DNA of 64,000 nt, from assembly GCF_019429525.1 (NCBI RefSeq), contig NZ_JAHXZL010000004.1:124001-188000 (forward strand), given 5' to 3'. Below the pieces are notes generated by a model that saw nothing but the letters and a program-made list of their open reading frames with translations, did no database searches and was not told where the DNA came from. This stretch comes from Sphingomonas folli (GTDB lineage: Bacteria; Pseudomonadota; Alphaproteobacteria; Sphingomonadales; Sphingomonadaceae). Below, piece by piece: positions 35,363 to 44,353 of the stretch. The translations under genes were made by a program, and so were the position numbers. The first letter of the stretch is position 1; each line of letters starts with the position of its first letter.

Positions 35363-36409
35363 TCAGCCGACCAGGGCGCGGTCGCGCAGGCCGCGCCAGA
35401 CGCGCAGCGCCTGTACCGTCTCGGCCACGTCGTGGACGCGCAGCAGCTGCACCCCCGCCTCGGCGCCCTTGAGCGCGAGCGCGACCGAGCCGCCGAGCCG
35501 CGCCTCCACCGGCGCCTCGTTGCTGAGCGCGCCGATCAGCCGCTTGCGGCTGGCCCCCAGCATCACCGCGCAGCCGAGCGCCTGGAACGTCGCTAGGCCG
35601 TTGAGCAGCGCGAGATTGTCCGCGAGCGACTTGCCGAAGCCGATGCCGGGATCGACGATCACGCGGCCGCGCTCGACCCCGGCGGCGACCACCGCCTCGA
35701 CCCGCGCCTCGAGCCAGTCGAACACCTCGCCGACCACGTCGGCGTAGCCGACGCGCCCGTGCCCGCCGGCCTTCGGATCGGGCGAGTGCATCAGGATCAC
35801 GGGCGCGCCGCTGCGCACCACCACGTCGAGCGCGCGCTCGTCCCACAGCAGCGCGGACACGTCGTTGACGATCGCAGCGCCCGCGCCGAGCGCGGCCTCC
35901 ATCACCGGCGCCTTGCGCGTGTCGACCGAGACCAGCGCGCCCGCGCGCGCGAGCCGCTCGACCACCGGGGCGACGCGACGCGCCTCGTCCTCCTCCCAGA
36001 CCAGCGCGGCACCGGGGCGGGTCGACTCGCCCCCCACGTCGATCAGCGCGGCGCCGGCGGCGGCCATCGCCATGCCCGCGGCGGCCGCGGCGGCGGGGTC
36101 GTCGCGGTGCGCGCCGCCGTCGGAGAAGCTGTCGGGCGTGACGTTGAGGATCGCGGCGACCTGCGGCTGGTCGAGCCGCAGCACGCGCTCGCCCAGCGCG
36201 AGCGGCGCGCGCGGCGCGGTGACGCGCGCGTGGAGCAGCGCGGCGCGCTCGCCGAGTCGCGTGACCTCGGCGACGGGGACGACGCGGCGCGCGCCATCGC
36301 CGCTCACCTCATAGGCGGCGAACCATTGCAGACCCCCGGCGAGCCGCGCCACCGTGCCCTCCGGGTAAGCGAAGGGCGCGTCGACGAAGTGGACGGGGCG
36401 GAGGCGCAT
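35363..36409 (-). CDS. folP: Dihydropteroate synthase, N-terminally extended
   Basis: A 348-residue folate-biosynthesis enzyme that joins p-aminobenzoate to dihydropterin pyrophosphate. Signature sequences: ILNVTPDSFSDGG, DVGGESTRPGA, VSVDTRKAPVMEAALGAGA, VNDVSAL and DPGIGFGKS. The core starts near residue 82. The first 80 residues are an added region without homology known to me, which some alphaproteobacterial FolP proteins also have. It is on the same strand as ccrM, 163 bp upstream of folP. The target of sulfonamides is this enzyme. Confidence 0.95.
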   Translation of the reverse strand: MRLRPVHFVDAPFAYPEGTVARLAGGLQWFAAYEVSGDGARRVVPVAEVTRLGERAALLHARVTAPRAPLALGERVLRLDQPQVAAILNVTPDSFSDGGAHRDDPAAAAAAGMAMAAAGAALIDVGGESTRPGAALVWEEDEARRVAPVVERLARAGALVSVDTRKAPVMEAALGAGAAIVNDVSALLWDERALDVVVRSGAPVILMHSPDPKAGGHGRVGYADVVGEVFDWLEARVEAVVAAGVERGRVIVDPGIGFGKSLADNLALLNGLATFQALGCAVMLGASRKRLIGALSNEAPVEARLGGSVALALKGAEAGVQLLRVHDVAETVQALRVWRGLRDRALVG

Positions 36410-36520
36410 CGATCGGACCTTCTGCTGGGCGAGTGCCGCCTGCTACCGCGCTTCGGCGGGACGCCCAAGCGCTGGCTGGGAACAGAGCCGATTGCCCCTC
36501 AAGATGACCGCCATCCAGCT

Positions 36521-36544
36521 GATCCCCCCTGTCAGGGGAGGATC
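36521..36544. repeat. Small hairpin element before the ccrM end
   Basis: GATCC-CCCCT, a 3-nt loop and AGGGG-AGGATC form a hairpin with one bulge, in the 163-bp gap between ccrM and folP. It shares the GATCC-CCCC core with the elements at 24193, 42538 and 47621, so it may be a truncated copy. It could act as a weak terminator for ccrM. Confidence 0.5.
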
Positions 36545-36572
36545 GGCGATCCCGTATCGCCTGTCGAACGAC

Positions 36573-37706
<1,134 letters not shown>

Positions 37707-37774
37707 TCAGCCCCCTTTTCGCTCGCGCAAGAGGCCGCCGAAAGCCGTCCCCGTCAAGCCGGCTTTTCGCAGGC

Positions 37775-37886
37775 GACTCGTGGACCGAAGCCGAGTCGCT
37801 GGGGGAACAAGATGAGTCCACGTCCATATGTTGAGTCGTCCGCGGCGAGATTGACTCGATATATGGTGGTGTGACGGAAAAGACTC
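37775..37886. promoter_or_regulatory. Array of six GANTC methylation sites upstream of ccrM
   Basis: GANTC occurs at 37775, 37793, 37814, 37833, 37853 and 37882. Gaps of 18, 21, 19, 20 and 29 bp put five of the six at about two helical turns. The array lies between ccrM (starts 37703) and rnhB; the last site overlaps the rnhB stop. At this base composition about one GANTC per 300 bp is expected by chance (rough estimate). A -10-like CATATAT with an adjacent GANTC on the ccrM-coding strand lies near 37856-37865, so promoter control by methylation is plausible. Confidence 0.7.
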
Positions 37887-38493
37887 AGAGTGGCAGAACC
37901 GACTGCGCCACGGGCGCGAAGCTGCGGCGATGGAGCGGCGACGGCCCGTGTTCGCGCAGCGCGCGCAGGTGCGCGGGGCAGCCATAGCCCTTGTTCGAGT
38001 GCCAGCCGTATTGCGGGTGCGATTCGGCGGCGGCGATCATGATCTGGTCGCGCGTGTGCTTGGCGACGATCGAGGCGGCGGCGATGGAGCGGCTCCGCGC
38101 GTCGCCGCCGACGATCGCGGTGGCGGCGTAACTCCAACGCGGCAGACGGTTGCCGTCGACCAGCACGTGCCCGGGCACGTCGCCCAGCGCGCCCGCCAGC
38201 GCGTCGACCGCGAGCGTCATCGCCTTCATCGTCGCCCAGTAGATGTTGAGCACGTCGATCTCGGCGGGCTCGACGATGCCCACGCCCACGATCGCGCAGT
38301 CGCGCAGTCGCGCGTACAGCCGAGCGCGCTCGGCGGCGCCCAGCTTCTTGGAATCGTCGATGCCGCGCGGCACGCCCCGGGCGGGCAGCACCACCGCGGC
38401 GGCCACCACCGGCCCGGCGAGCGGCCCCCGCCCCGCCTCGTCGACACCCGCCACCGGCGGTAGGCAGCGCTTCTCGTGGAGCAGCCCGGGCAT
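37885..38493 (-). CDS. rnhB: Ribonuclease HII
   Basis: A 202-residue RNase HII that removes RNA from RNA-DNA hybrids and misincorporated ribonucleotides. Catalytic acidic residues sit in GVDEAGRGPLAGP (Asp, Glu), IDDSKKL and the Asp of HVLVDGNRL. The sequence AASIVAKHTRD carries the conserved lysine/threonine patch. Its start shares one base with the stop of the ThiD-VOC gene (TGATG), so it is translationally coupled. It is the last gene of a DUF1272-thiD-rnhB run, separated from ccrM by the GANTC array. Confidence 0.95.
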   Translation of the reverse strand: MPGLLHEKRCLPPVAGVDEAGRGPLAGPVVAAAVVLPARGVPRGIDDSKKLGAAERARLYARLRDCAIVGVGIVEPAEIDVLNIYWATMKAMTLAVDALAGALGDVPGHVLVDGNRLPRWSYAATAIVGGDARSRSIAAASIVAKHTRDQIMIAAAESHPQYGWHSNKGYGCPAHLRALREHGPSPLHRRSFAPVAQSVLPL

Positions 38494-39662
38494 CAGAGCC
38501 GCCACGGCGGGAAGCGACGGTTCTCGCCCGCCTGGTAGAGGCACAGGGCGTTGCCCGACGGGTCGCGCAGCCGCGCCTCGCGCCAGCCCCACGGCCGGTC
38601 GCGCGCGTCGTCGACCGCGACTCCTGCGGCGCGCGCGTGCGTCACCGCGGCGTCGACGTCGGCGACCTCGAGGAACACCAACGGTCGGCCATCGATCTCC
38701 TGTGCCGCCTCGATCGACAGCGTCGCGCCCCCCTCGCTCTCGAAGCGCGCGTAGCGGCTGCCGCTGGCGACGATCGGGACGAGCCCCAGACCGCGGTAGA
38801 AGGCGAGCGCGGCGACGTGGTCGGTTGCCGGCAACGTCACCTGGTTGAGCATCGGCGCCGCCGCGCCGACGTCGAGGCGCACGCGCGCGTGGCCCATCGG
38901 TCCGTGGCCGCCGCCCAGCCCGGGCGCCTCGCGCAGCGCGACCCGGACGAACCCGCGCGCGCGCGCGATCGCGGCGGGCAGCGCGAGGCCCCGCGCCAGC
39001 CCGTCGGCGATCGCGCTCGCCAGCGTGCAGCCGGTGCCGTGGCTGTGGCGCGTGTCGATGCGCGGCGCTTCCCACCGCATGATCTCGCCGTCGGGGCCGA
39101 TCAGCCGGTCCACCACGCTCGCCCCCTCGGCATGGCCGCCCTTCACCAGCAGCGGCGTGCCGATCGCGGCGGCATAGTCGCGCGCCGCGTCCGCGACCGC
39201 CTCGGCGGCGAGCGACTCGCGCCCGCACAGCGCCGCCAGTTCGGGCAGGTTGGGCGTGACGAGCGCGCTGCGTCGCGCCAGCCGCCCGAACGCTTCGATC
39301 GTGGCGGCGTCGGCCAGCACCGCGCCGCTGCTCGCCACCATCACCGGGTCGAGCACGATCGCGCGGCCGTATCGGTCGCTCTCCAGCTCCTCGGCGACCG
39401 CGGCGGCGATCTCCGCGCCCCCGAGCATCCCGATCTTGACCGAGTCGACGCCGAGGTCCTCGACCACGCTCGCCATCTGCTGCCGCACCAACTCGGGCGA
39501 CAGCGCCGCGACCGCCTGGACGCCGAGCGTGTTCTGCGCGGTGATCGCGGTGATCGCGGTCATCGCGTGGCCGCCCAGCATCGTGACGGTCTTGATGTCG
39601 GCCTGGATCCCCGCGCCGCCGCCCGAGTCCGAGCCGGCGACGATCAGCACCCGCGGCATCAT
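38493..39662 (-). CDS. thiD: ThiD hydroxymethylpyrimidine (phosphate) kinase fused to a VOC domain
   Basis: A 389-residue protein in two parts. Residues 1-265 are ThiD: VLIVAGSDSGGGAGIQADIKT, AITAQNTLGVQ, KIGMLGG, VLDPVMVASSG, VTPNLPEL, HGTGCTLASAI. This enzyme phosphorylates hydroxymethylpyrimidine and its phosphate in thiamine biosynthesis. From about 271 the sequence becomes a glyoxalase/bleomycin-resistance (VOC) domain starting MLNQVTLPATDHVAALAFYRG and ending DPSGNALCLYQAG. There is no stop between the parts. Internal Met at 38852 could also start a free VOC protein. A role of the VOC domain is unknown. The start ATG overlaps the stop of DUF1272. Confidence 0.9.
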   Translation of the reverse strand: MMPRVLIVAGSDSGGGAGIQADIKTVTMLGGHAMTAITAITAQNTLGVQAVAALSPELVRQQMASVVEDLGVDSVKIGMLGGAEIAAAVAEELESDRYGRAIVLDPVMVASSGAVLADAATIEAFGRLARRSALVTPNLPELAALCGRESLAAEAVADAARDYAAAIGTPLLVKGGHAEGASVVDRLIGPDGEIMRWEAPRIDTRHSHGTGCTLASAIADGLARGLALPAAIARARGFVRVALREAPGLGGGHGPMGHARVRLDVGAAAPMLNQVTLPATDHVAALAFYRGLGLVPIVASGSRYARFESEGGATLSIEAAQEIDGRPLVFLEVADVDAAVTHARAAGVAVDDARDRPWGWREARLRDPSGNALCLYQAGENRRFPPWRL

Positions 39663-39883
39663 CCGCGGTGGTGCCGCACGGTGGAAGCCGGGTGCTTCTT
39701 GAGCGTCGCACCGACGCGCGCGGGGCGGTCGAGCAGCTCGCCGCCGCAGCCGGGGCAGCGCTCGTCGAGGTCGTCGGCGCAGTCGGCGCAATAGGTACAT
39801 TCGAGCGAGCAGATGAACGCGCCGCCCGCGTCGGCGGGCAGGTCGACGCCGCAGCGCTCGCAGTCGGGACGCATCTCCAGCAT
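39659..39883 (-). CDS. DUF1272 family protein (small zinc-ribbon-like)
   Basis: A 74-residue protein: MLEMRPDCERCGVDLP, ICSLECTYCADCADDLDERCPGCGGEL. Nine cysteines in paired CxxC-type spacing suggest one or two zinc sites. This matches DUF1272, whose function is unknown. ATG 39883 is the only sensible start. Stop and ThiD start overlap (TGATG), so the three genes DUF1272, thiD-VOC and rnhB appear to form one coupled operon. Confidence 0.85.
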   Translation of the reverse strand: MLEMRPDCERCGVDLPADAGGAFICSLECTYCADCADDLDERCPGCGGELLDRPARVGATLKKHPASTVRHHRG

Positions 39884-40036
39884 GCGGGCGCCATAGCGCC
39901 CCGCGCGCGCGAGGTCACGGGGGGAGAACGCAGCCGGGCTCGTGGCCGATGATCCGCGCGCCCTCCTCCGCACCGCGCGCGCGGCGCTCACCGACACCCG
40001 GGTTCCTTTCCGCGCCGTCGCGCGTATGCGCAGCGG

Positions 40037-41854
40037 ATGGAACAGCAGGCTCTCGTCATCGCGCTGATCGGCGCGCTGGGTATCGGCGCGCAATGGGTGG
40101 CGTGGCGCACCGGCTGGCCGGCGATCGCGCTGATGCTCGTCGCCGGCGTCGTCGCCGGGCCGGTGACCGGCCTGATCGACCCGCACCGCACCTTCGGCGA
40201 CCTGCTCGAGCCGCTCGTCGCGGTGGCGGTCGCGATCATCCTGTTCGAGGGCGGGCTCAGCCTCAACTTCCGCGAGCTGCGCCGCACCGACGGCGCGGTG
40301 ACGCGGTTGCTGCTGGTCGGCGTGCCCGTCGGCTGGCTGCTCGGCGCGCTGGCCTGCTATTACATCGGCGGCCTGGTGTGGCCGGTCGCGATCCTGTTCG
40401 CGGGCATCCTCGTCGTCACCGGGCCGACCGTCGTGCTCCCGCTGCTGCGGCAGAGCAACATCGCGCCGCGGCCGCGCGCGATCCTCAAATGGGAGGCGAT
40501 CGTCAACGACCCGATCGGCGCGCTGTGCGGCGTCGTGACCTACGAGTATCTGCGCCGCGCCGGCGAGGGCGTGACGATCCCGCAGCTGCTGCTGTCGCTG
40601 CTCGCCGCCAGCCTGGTGTCGGGGCTGATCGGCTATGGCGCGGCGCGTGCGGTCGCCTGGGCCTTCCCGCGCGGGCATGTCCCCGAATATCTCAAGGCGC
40701 CGGTGCTGCTGGTCGCGGTGATCGGCACCTTCGTGGTCTCCAACCTCGTCCAGCAGGAGACTGGGCTGCTCGCGGTGACGGTGATGGGCGTGGCGCTCGC
40801 CAACCTGCGGCTCGACTCGCTGCGCGACATCCATCCGTTCAAGGAGAATGTCACCGTCCTGCTGATCTCGGGCGTGTTCGTGCTGCTGTCGGCGACGCTC
40901 AACCTGGGCGTGCTCGAGCGCTTCGAGTGGCGCTTCGCCGCCTTCCTGCTCGCGCTGCTGTTCCTGGTGCGCCCCGCCACGGTGCTGCTCAGCCTCGCCT
41001 TCACGCGCGTGCCCTGGAACGAGCGGCTGCTGGTCGCCTGGATCGCGCCGCGCGGCATCGTGGCGGTGGCGATCTCGGGGCTGTTCGCGCTGCGGCTGGG
41101 CAATCTCGGCTATGACGACGGGTCGATCCTGGTCACCTTGTCCTTCGCGGTGGTGGTGGCGACGATCGTCGCGCACGGCTTCTCGATCGGCGCGGTGGCG
41201 CGGTGGCTCAAGGTGACCGGCGCGACCGAGCGCGGGCTGCTGATCGTCGGCGCGACGCCGTGGAGCAACGCGCTGGCGGCGCAGCTGCGCCAGCTCGAGG
41301 TGCCGGTGACGATCTGCGACACCAGCTGGCAGCGGCTCGCGCCGGCGCGGCGCGGCGGGGTCGACACCTATCACGGCGAGATCCTCGCTGAGGCGACCGA
41401 GGACCGGCTCGACCTGTCGCGCTTCCAGGTGCTCGTCGCCACGACCGACAACGAGGCGTACAACGCGCTGGTCTGCAACGAATTCGCCCCCGAGCTCGGG
41501 CGCGACAACGTGTATCAGCTCGGCGCCGGCACGCACGAGGACGACCGTCGCGCGCTGCCCGCCTCGCTGCGCGGCCGCGCGCTCTTCACCAGCGGGCACG
41601 GCGTCGAGGAGATCGTCCGCCGCGTCGACGACGGCTGGGCGTTCCGCAAGACGCGGATCACCGACAAGTTCGACTATGCGACCGCGCGCGCCGACCTCGC
41701 CGACGAGGCCGACATGCTGCTGCTGCTGCGCAAGGGCGCCCCGCTGCGCTTCTTCTCGCACGCCAGCCGGCCTATCCCGCAGTCGGGCGACACGATCATC
41801 AGCTTCGGTCCGCCCGCCGGGCCGCGACGCGGGCAGCAGGAGGTGAGCGTATGA
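40037..41854 (+). CDS. CPA1-type Na+/H+ antiporter with C-terminal RCK domain
   Basis: A 605-residue inner-membrane protein. About 12 helices (1-390) with the family features ILFEGGLSLNFRELRR and GPTVVLPLLRQSNIAPRPRAILKWEAIVNDPIGAL (ND motif for ion binding) precede a TrkA-N/RCK-like Rossmann regulatory domain (LIVGATPWSNALAAQL near 400). It exchanges Na+ or K+ for protons and supports pH and salt balance. The stop overlaps ATG of the OmpA-like gene (ATGA at 41851), which suggests coupling. Confidence 0.93.
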   Translation: MEQQALVIALIGALGIGAQWVAWRTGWPAIALMLVAGVVAGPVTGLIDPHRTFGDLLEPLVAVAVAIILFEGGLSLNFRELRRTDGAVTRLLLVGVPVGWLLGALACYYIGGLVWPVAILFAGILVVTGPTVVLPLLRQSNIAPRPRAILKWEAIVNDPIGALCGVVTYEYLRRAGEGVTIPQLLLSLLAASLVSGLIGYGAARAVAWAFPRGHVPEYLKAPVLLVAVIGTFVVSNLVQQETGLLAVTVMGVALANLRLDSLRDIHPFKENVTVLLISGVFVLLSATLNLGVLERFEWRFAAFLLALLFLVRPATVLLSLAFTRVPWNERLLVAWIAPRGIVAVAISGLFALRLGNLGYDDGSILVTLSFAVVVATIVAHGFSIGAVARWLKVTGATERGLLIVGATPWSNALAAQLRQLEVPVTICDTSWQRLAPARRGGVDTYHGEILAEATEDRLDLSRFQVLVATTDNEAYNALVCNEFAPELGRDNVYQLGAGTHEDDRRALPASLRGRALFTSGHGVEEIVRRVDDGWAFRKTRITDKFDYATARADLADEADMLLLLRKGAPLRFFSHASRPIPQSGDTIISFGPPAGPRRGQQEVSV

Positions 41855-42510
41855 GCGACAATGCGATCAGGGCCGGCGCGGCGGCGCTGCTGCTCGGCCT
41901 GGCGGCCTGCTCGTCGCCGCCCGCGCGCGATCGCGGCGACGAGGCCAACGCCGCCGACACGGCCAACGCGGTCGCCGCGACCGCCACCGACAACGACACG
42001 GCGGCGCCCGCCAAGTCGATCCTTCGCCCCGAGGTCGCCGCCCCCGCACCGCAGGAGGAGGCGCCGCGCGCCGAGGACGCGGTCGCCGGCTTCGACGAGA
42101 GCGGCAAGACCTTGACCGACGAGGCGAAGGTGGCGCTCGACTCGCTGGTCGCCAGCCCCGCGGCACGCGCCGGCGGCGCGTTCACGCTGCGCGGCCACAG
42201 CGACTCGCGCGGCGACGATCGCGCCAACCTGCGCGCGTCGCGCCGCCGCGCCGAGACCGTCCGCGACTATCTCGCCGCCGAGGGGATCGACCCGGGGCGG
42301 ATCACCGTGATCGCGCTCGGCGAGACCACGCCGCTGGTGCCCAACGCCCACCCCGACGGCAGCGACGATCCCGCGGCGCGGCAGCGAAACCGTCGCGTCG
42401 AGGTGCATGTCGCGCCGCCCGCGGTTGCTCCCGGAGGCACCGAGGAGGGCGAGGACGCGGTCGCGGGCAATGCCATGACGCCAGCCGACGAGGCGACGGC
42501 CCGGCCATGA
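41851..42510 (+). CDS. OmpA-family peptidoglycan-binding lipoprotein
   Basis: A 219-residue lipoprotein with lipobox LLGLAACSS (Cys about 23). The spacer to about 85 is Ala/Asp-rich. The C-terminal OmpA-like domain (about 85-190) carries FTLRGHSDSRGDDRANLRASRRRAETVRDYL and the conserved NRRVEVHV end; Asp and Arg residues for diaminopimelate binding are in place. It would link the envelope to peptidoglycan. It is encoded by overlap with the antiporter gene, an unusual partner for such a lipoprotein. Confidence 0.9.
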   Translation: MSDNAIRAGAAALLLGLAACSSPPARDRGDEANAADTANAVAATATDNDTAAPAKSILRPEVAAPAPQEEAPRAEDAVAGFDESGKTLTDEAKVALDSLVASPAARAGGAFTLRGHSDSRGDDRANLRASRRRAETVRDYLAAEGIDPGRITVIALGETTPLVPNAHPDGSDDPAARQRNRRVEVHVAPPAVAPGGTEEGEDAVAGNAMTPADEATARP

Positions 42511-42537
42511 CGGTGTGGGCCCGATCTAGCGCCAGGC

Positions 42538-42672
42538 GATCCTCCCCCGCAGGGGAAGGTGTCTGGCCGAAGGCCTGACGGGTGTCGCGGGTCGTGAGTC
42601 CATCAGCAATCACGTCCGGTGACACCCCTTCGTCGCGCTACGCGCGCCACCTCCCCGTTCGGGGGGAGGATC
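42538..42672. repeat. Composite palindromic intergenic element, 135 bp
   Basis: The outer arms GATCCTCCCCC (42538) and GGGGGAGGATC (ending 42672) are inverted copies, each part of its own hairpin (CCCCCGCAGGGG; CTCCCCGTTCGGGG). Inside lie GGCC-GAA-GGCC, a GGTGTC/GACACC pair and a GCGCTACGCGC stem. The element fills the gap between the OmpA-like gene and the convergent amidohydrolase gene. Copies of its parts recur at 24193, 36521 and 47621. Confidence 0.7.
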
Positions 42673-42732
42673 ATCGCGCTGCGCCTCCTCGACGCCCACG
42701 CCCCTCGCCAGCGGCGCGCCCACCACGCCAGA

Positions 42733-44328
42733 TCACTGCGCCGCGGTCGCCGGCGCGGTGCCGGGATAAGCGATGCCGAGCTGCTCGAGGTAGCTCGGGT
42801 AGCGCGCCGGGTCGTAGTAGAATTTCTCCAGCTGCGGGCGCATGTCGCGCATCACCTTCTCGTTGAGCCAGATGGCGGGCTTGTCCTGCGCGGTGATCAG
42901 CGGCGCATAGGTGTCGGTCTTGAGCTGAACGTCCTGGAAATAGCTCTTCGCCTGCGCGAGCAATTTGGGCGAGGTCATCAGGTCGAGCACGGTCATCGCC
43001 ACCGCCTTGGCGCCGGCCACCGCCCCCTTGTGCGCGATCGGGGTCGCCATCGCCATCGCCGAGGTGAGATGGTGGCCGATCATGTTGGGCACGTTCGAGG
43101 GGAAGCGGATCGTGATCGTCGGCACCGTCCACATGATGTCGCCGATATCGTCCGAGCCGCCCCCGATCGACTGCGGGCGGTTCTCGGGCGTCGACAGCGC
43201 GGTCACCTTGGTCTTGAGCGGCTTGACCTTGCGCTGGTTGGCCTGCTGCACCGCGCGCGCGAACGCCTGGTCGTCGGCCGACCAGCGCGGCATGCCGACC
43301 GCGGCGATATTGGCATAGGCCGCCTCCGCCATCGGCTTGTTGCCGAAATTGGGCGCGGCATAGCCGAGCACGCGATGCGTCACGGTCGTGCCGGTCGCCT
43401 TGGCCGACGCCTCCGAGATCTCGTTGCCGGTCTCGTACATCGACTTGATCGCGCCGAAGCTGCGGTCGCGGAAATAATACCAGACCGAGGCGGTGGCGGG
43501 GACGATGTTGGGCTGCCCCCCGCCGTCGGTGATGACGTAGTGCGAGCGCTGCGTGACGGGCAGATGCTCGCGTCGATAGTTCCACGCGGTGTCCATCAGC
43601 TCCACCGCGTCGAGCGCGGAGCGCCCCTCCCACGGCATGCCCGCCGAGTGCGCGGTCTTGCCGCGGAACTGATATTCCACCGAGACCATGCCGTTCATGC
43701 CGAAATCGCCGTAGGCGGTGCCGAACTCGCTGGCGACATGCGTGAAGATGCAGGCGTCGACGCCCTTGAACATCCCGTCGCGCACGTAATAGGCCTTGGT
43801 CGCGAGCAGCTCCTCGGCGACGCCGGGCCACACCATCAGCCGCCCCGGTATATGATGCTTCTCCATCACCGACTTGGCCGCGATCGCCGCGGCGATCACC
43901 AGCGGCAGCCCCGCATTGTGTCCCTCGCCGTGGCCGGGGCCGCCCTCGACCATCGCCTTGGCCTCGGCCATGCCGGGATATTGCGACACGCCGAGCAGCC
44001 CGTCGATGTCGCTGCCCAGAGCGATCAGCGGCCCGCCCTCGCCCCAGGTGGCGGTGAAGGCGGTCGGAATGCCGGCGACGCCGCGCTGCACGGTGAAGCC
44101 GGCCTTCTCCAGCACGTCGGTGAGATAGGCCGAGGTGCGCACCTCCTGGAAGCCTGGTTCGGCGTAGCTGAACACCTGGTCCACCATCACCTGGATCTGC
44201 TTGGCCTGCGCGTCGACCTTGTCCTCGGCCTCGCGCTTGAGCGCCTTGCCGGCCTGCGCGAGCGCCGCCTGGGGCGCCAGCAGCGCGCCCAGCAGCAGCG
44301 CGGTCACGGCGTCGCGGAACCTCGTCAT
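42733..44328 (-). CDS. M20-family amidohydrolase, exported (AbgB-like)
   Basis: A 531-residue protein with a signal peptide (ends near APQAALAQ). The M20D-type metal site appears as GHGEGHNAG and GVAEELLATKAYYV, with GSDIDGLLGV before and a lid-domain region DDIGDIMWTVPTITIRFP later. The gene is closest in feel to p-aminobenzoyl-glutamate hydrolase B-like amidohydrolases, which split an amide bond of an acylated amino acid. Export is unusual for AbgB and suggests periplasmic peptide or conjugate use. The next gene upstream is a TonB receptor on the same strand, 25 bp away, so uptake and hydrolysis may be coupled. Confidence 0.9.
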   Translation of the reverse strand: MTRFRDAVTALLLGALLAPQAALAQAGKALKREAEDKVDAQAKQIQVMVDQVFSYAEPGFQEVRTSAYLTDVLEKAGFTVQRGVAGIPTAFTATWGEGGPLIALGSDIDGLLGVSQYPGMAEAKAMVEGGPGHGEGHNAGLPLVIAAAIAAKSVMEKHHIPGRLMVWPGVAEELLATKAYYVRDGMFKGVDACIFTHVASEFGTAYGDFGMNGMVSVEYQFRGKTAHSAGMPWEGRSALDAVELMDTAWNYRREHLPVTQRSHYVITDGGGQPNIVPATASVWYYFRDRSFGAIKSMYETGNEISEASAKATGTTVTHRVLGYAAPNFGNKPMAEAAYANIAAVGMPRWSADDQAFARAVQQANQRKVKPLKTKVTALSTPENRPQSIGGGSDDIGDIMWTVPTITIRFPSNVPNMIGHHLTSAMAMATPIAHKGAVAGAKAVAMTVLDLMTSPKLLAQAKSYFQDVQLKTDTYAPLITAQDKPAIWLNEKVMRDMRPQLEKFYYDPARYPSYLEQLGIAYPGTAPATAAQ

Positions 44329-44353
44329 ATCGTGATCTCCCTTGGTGATGCGG

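Noticed and set aside
38493..38852. Separate VOC gene instead of a ThiD-VOC fusion
   Set aside because: The frame is continuous with ThiD and no stop separates them. No independent ribosome site was identified before the internal Met, although an internal start cannot be excluded.
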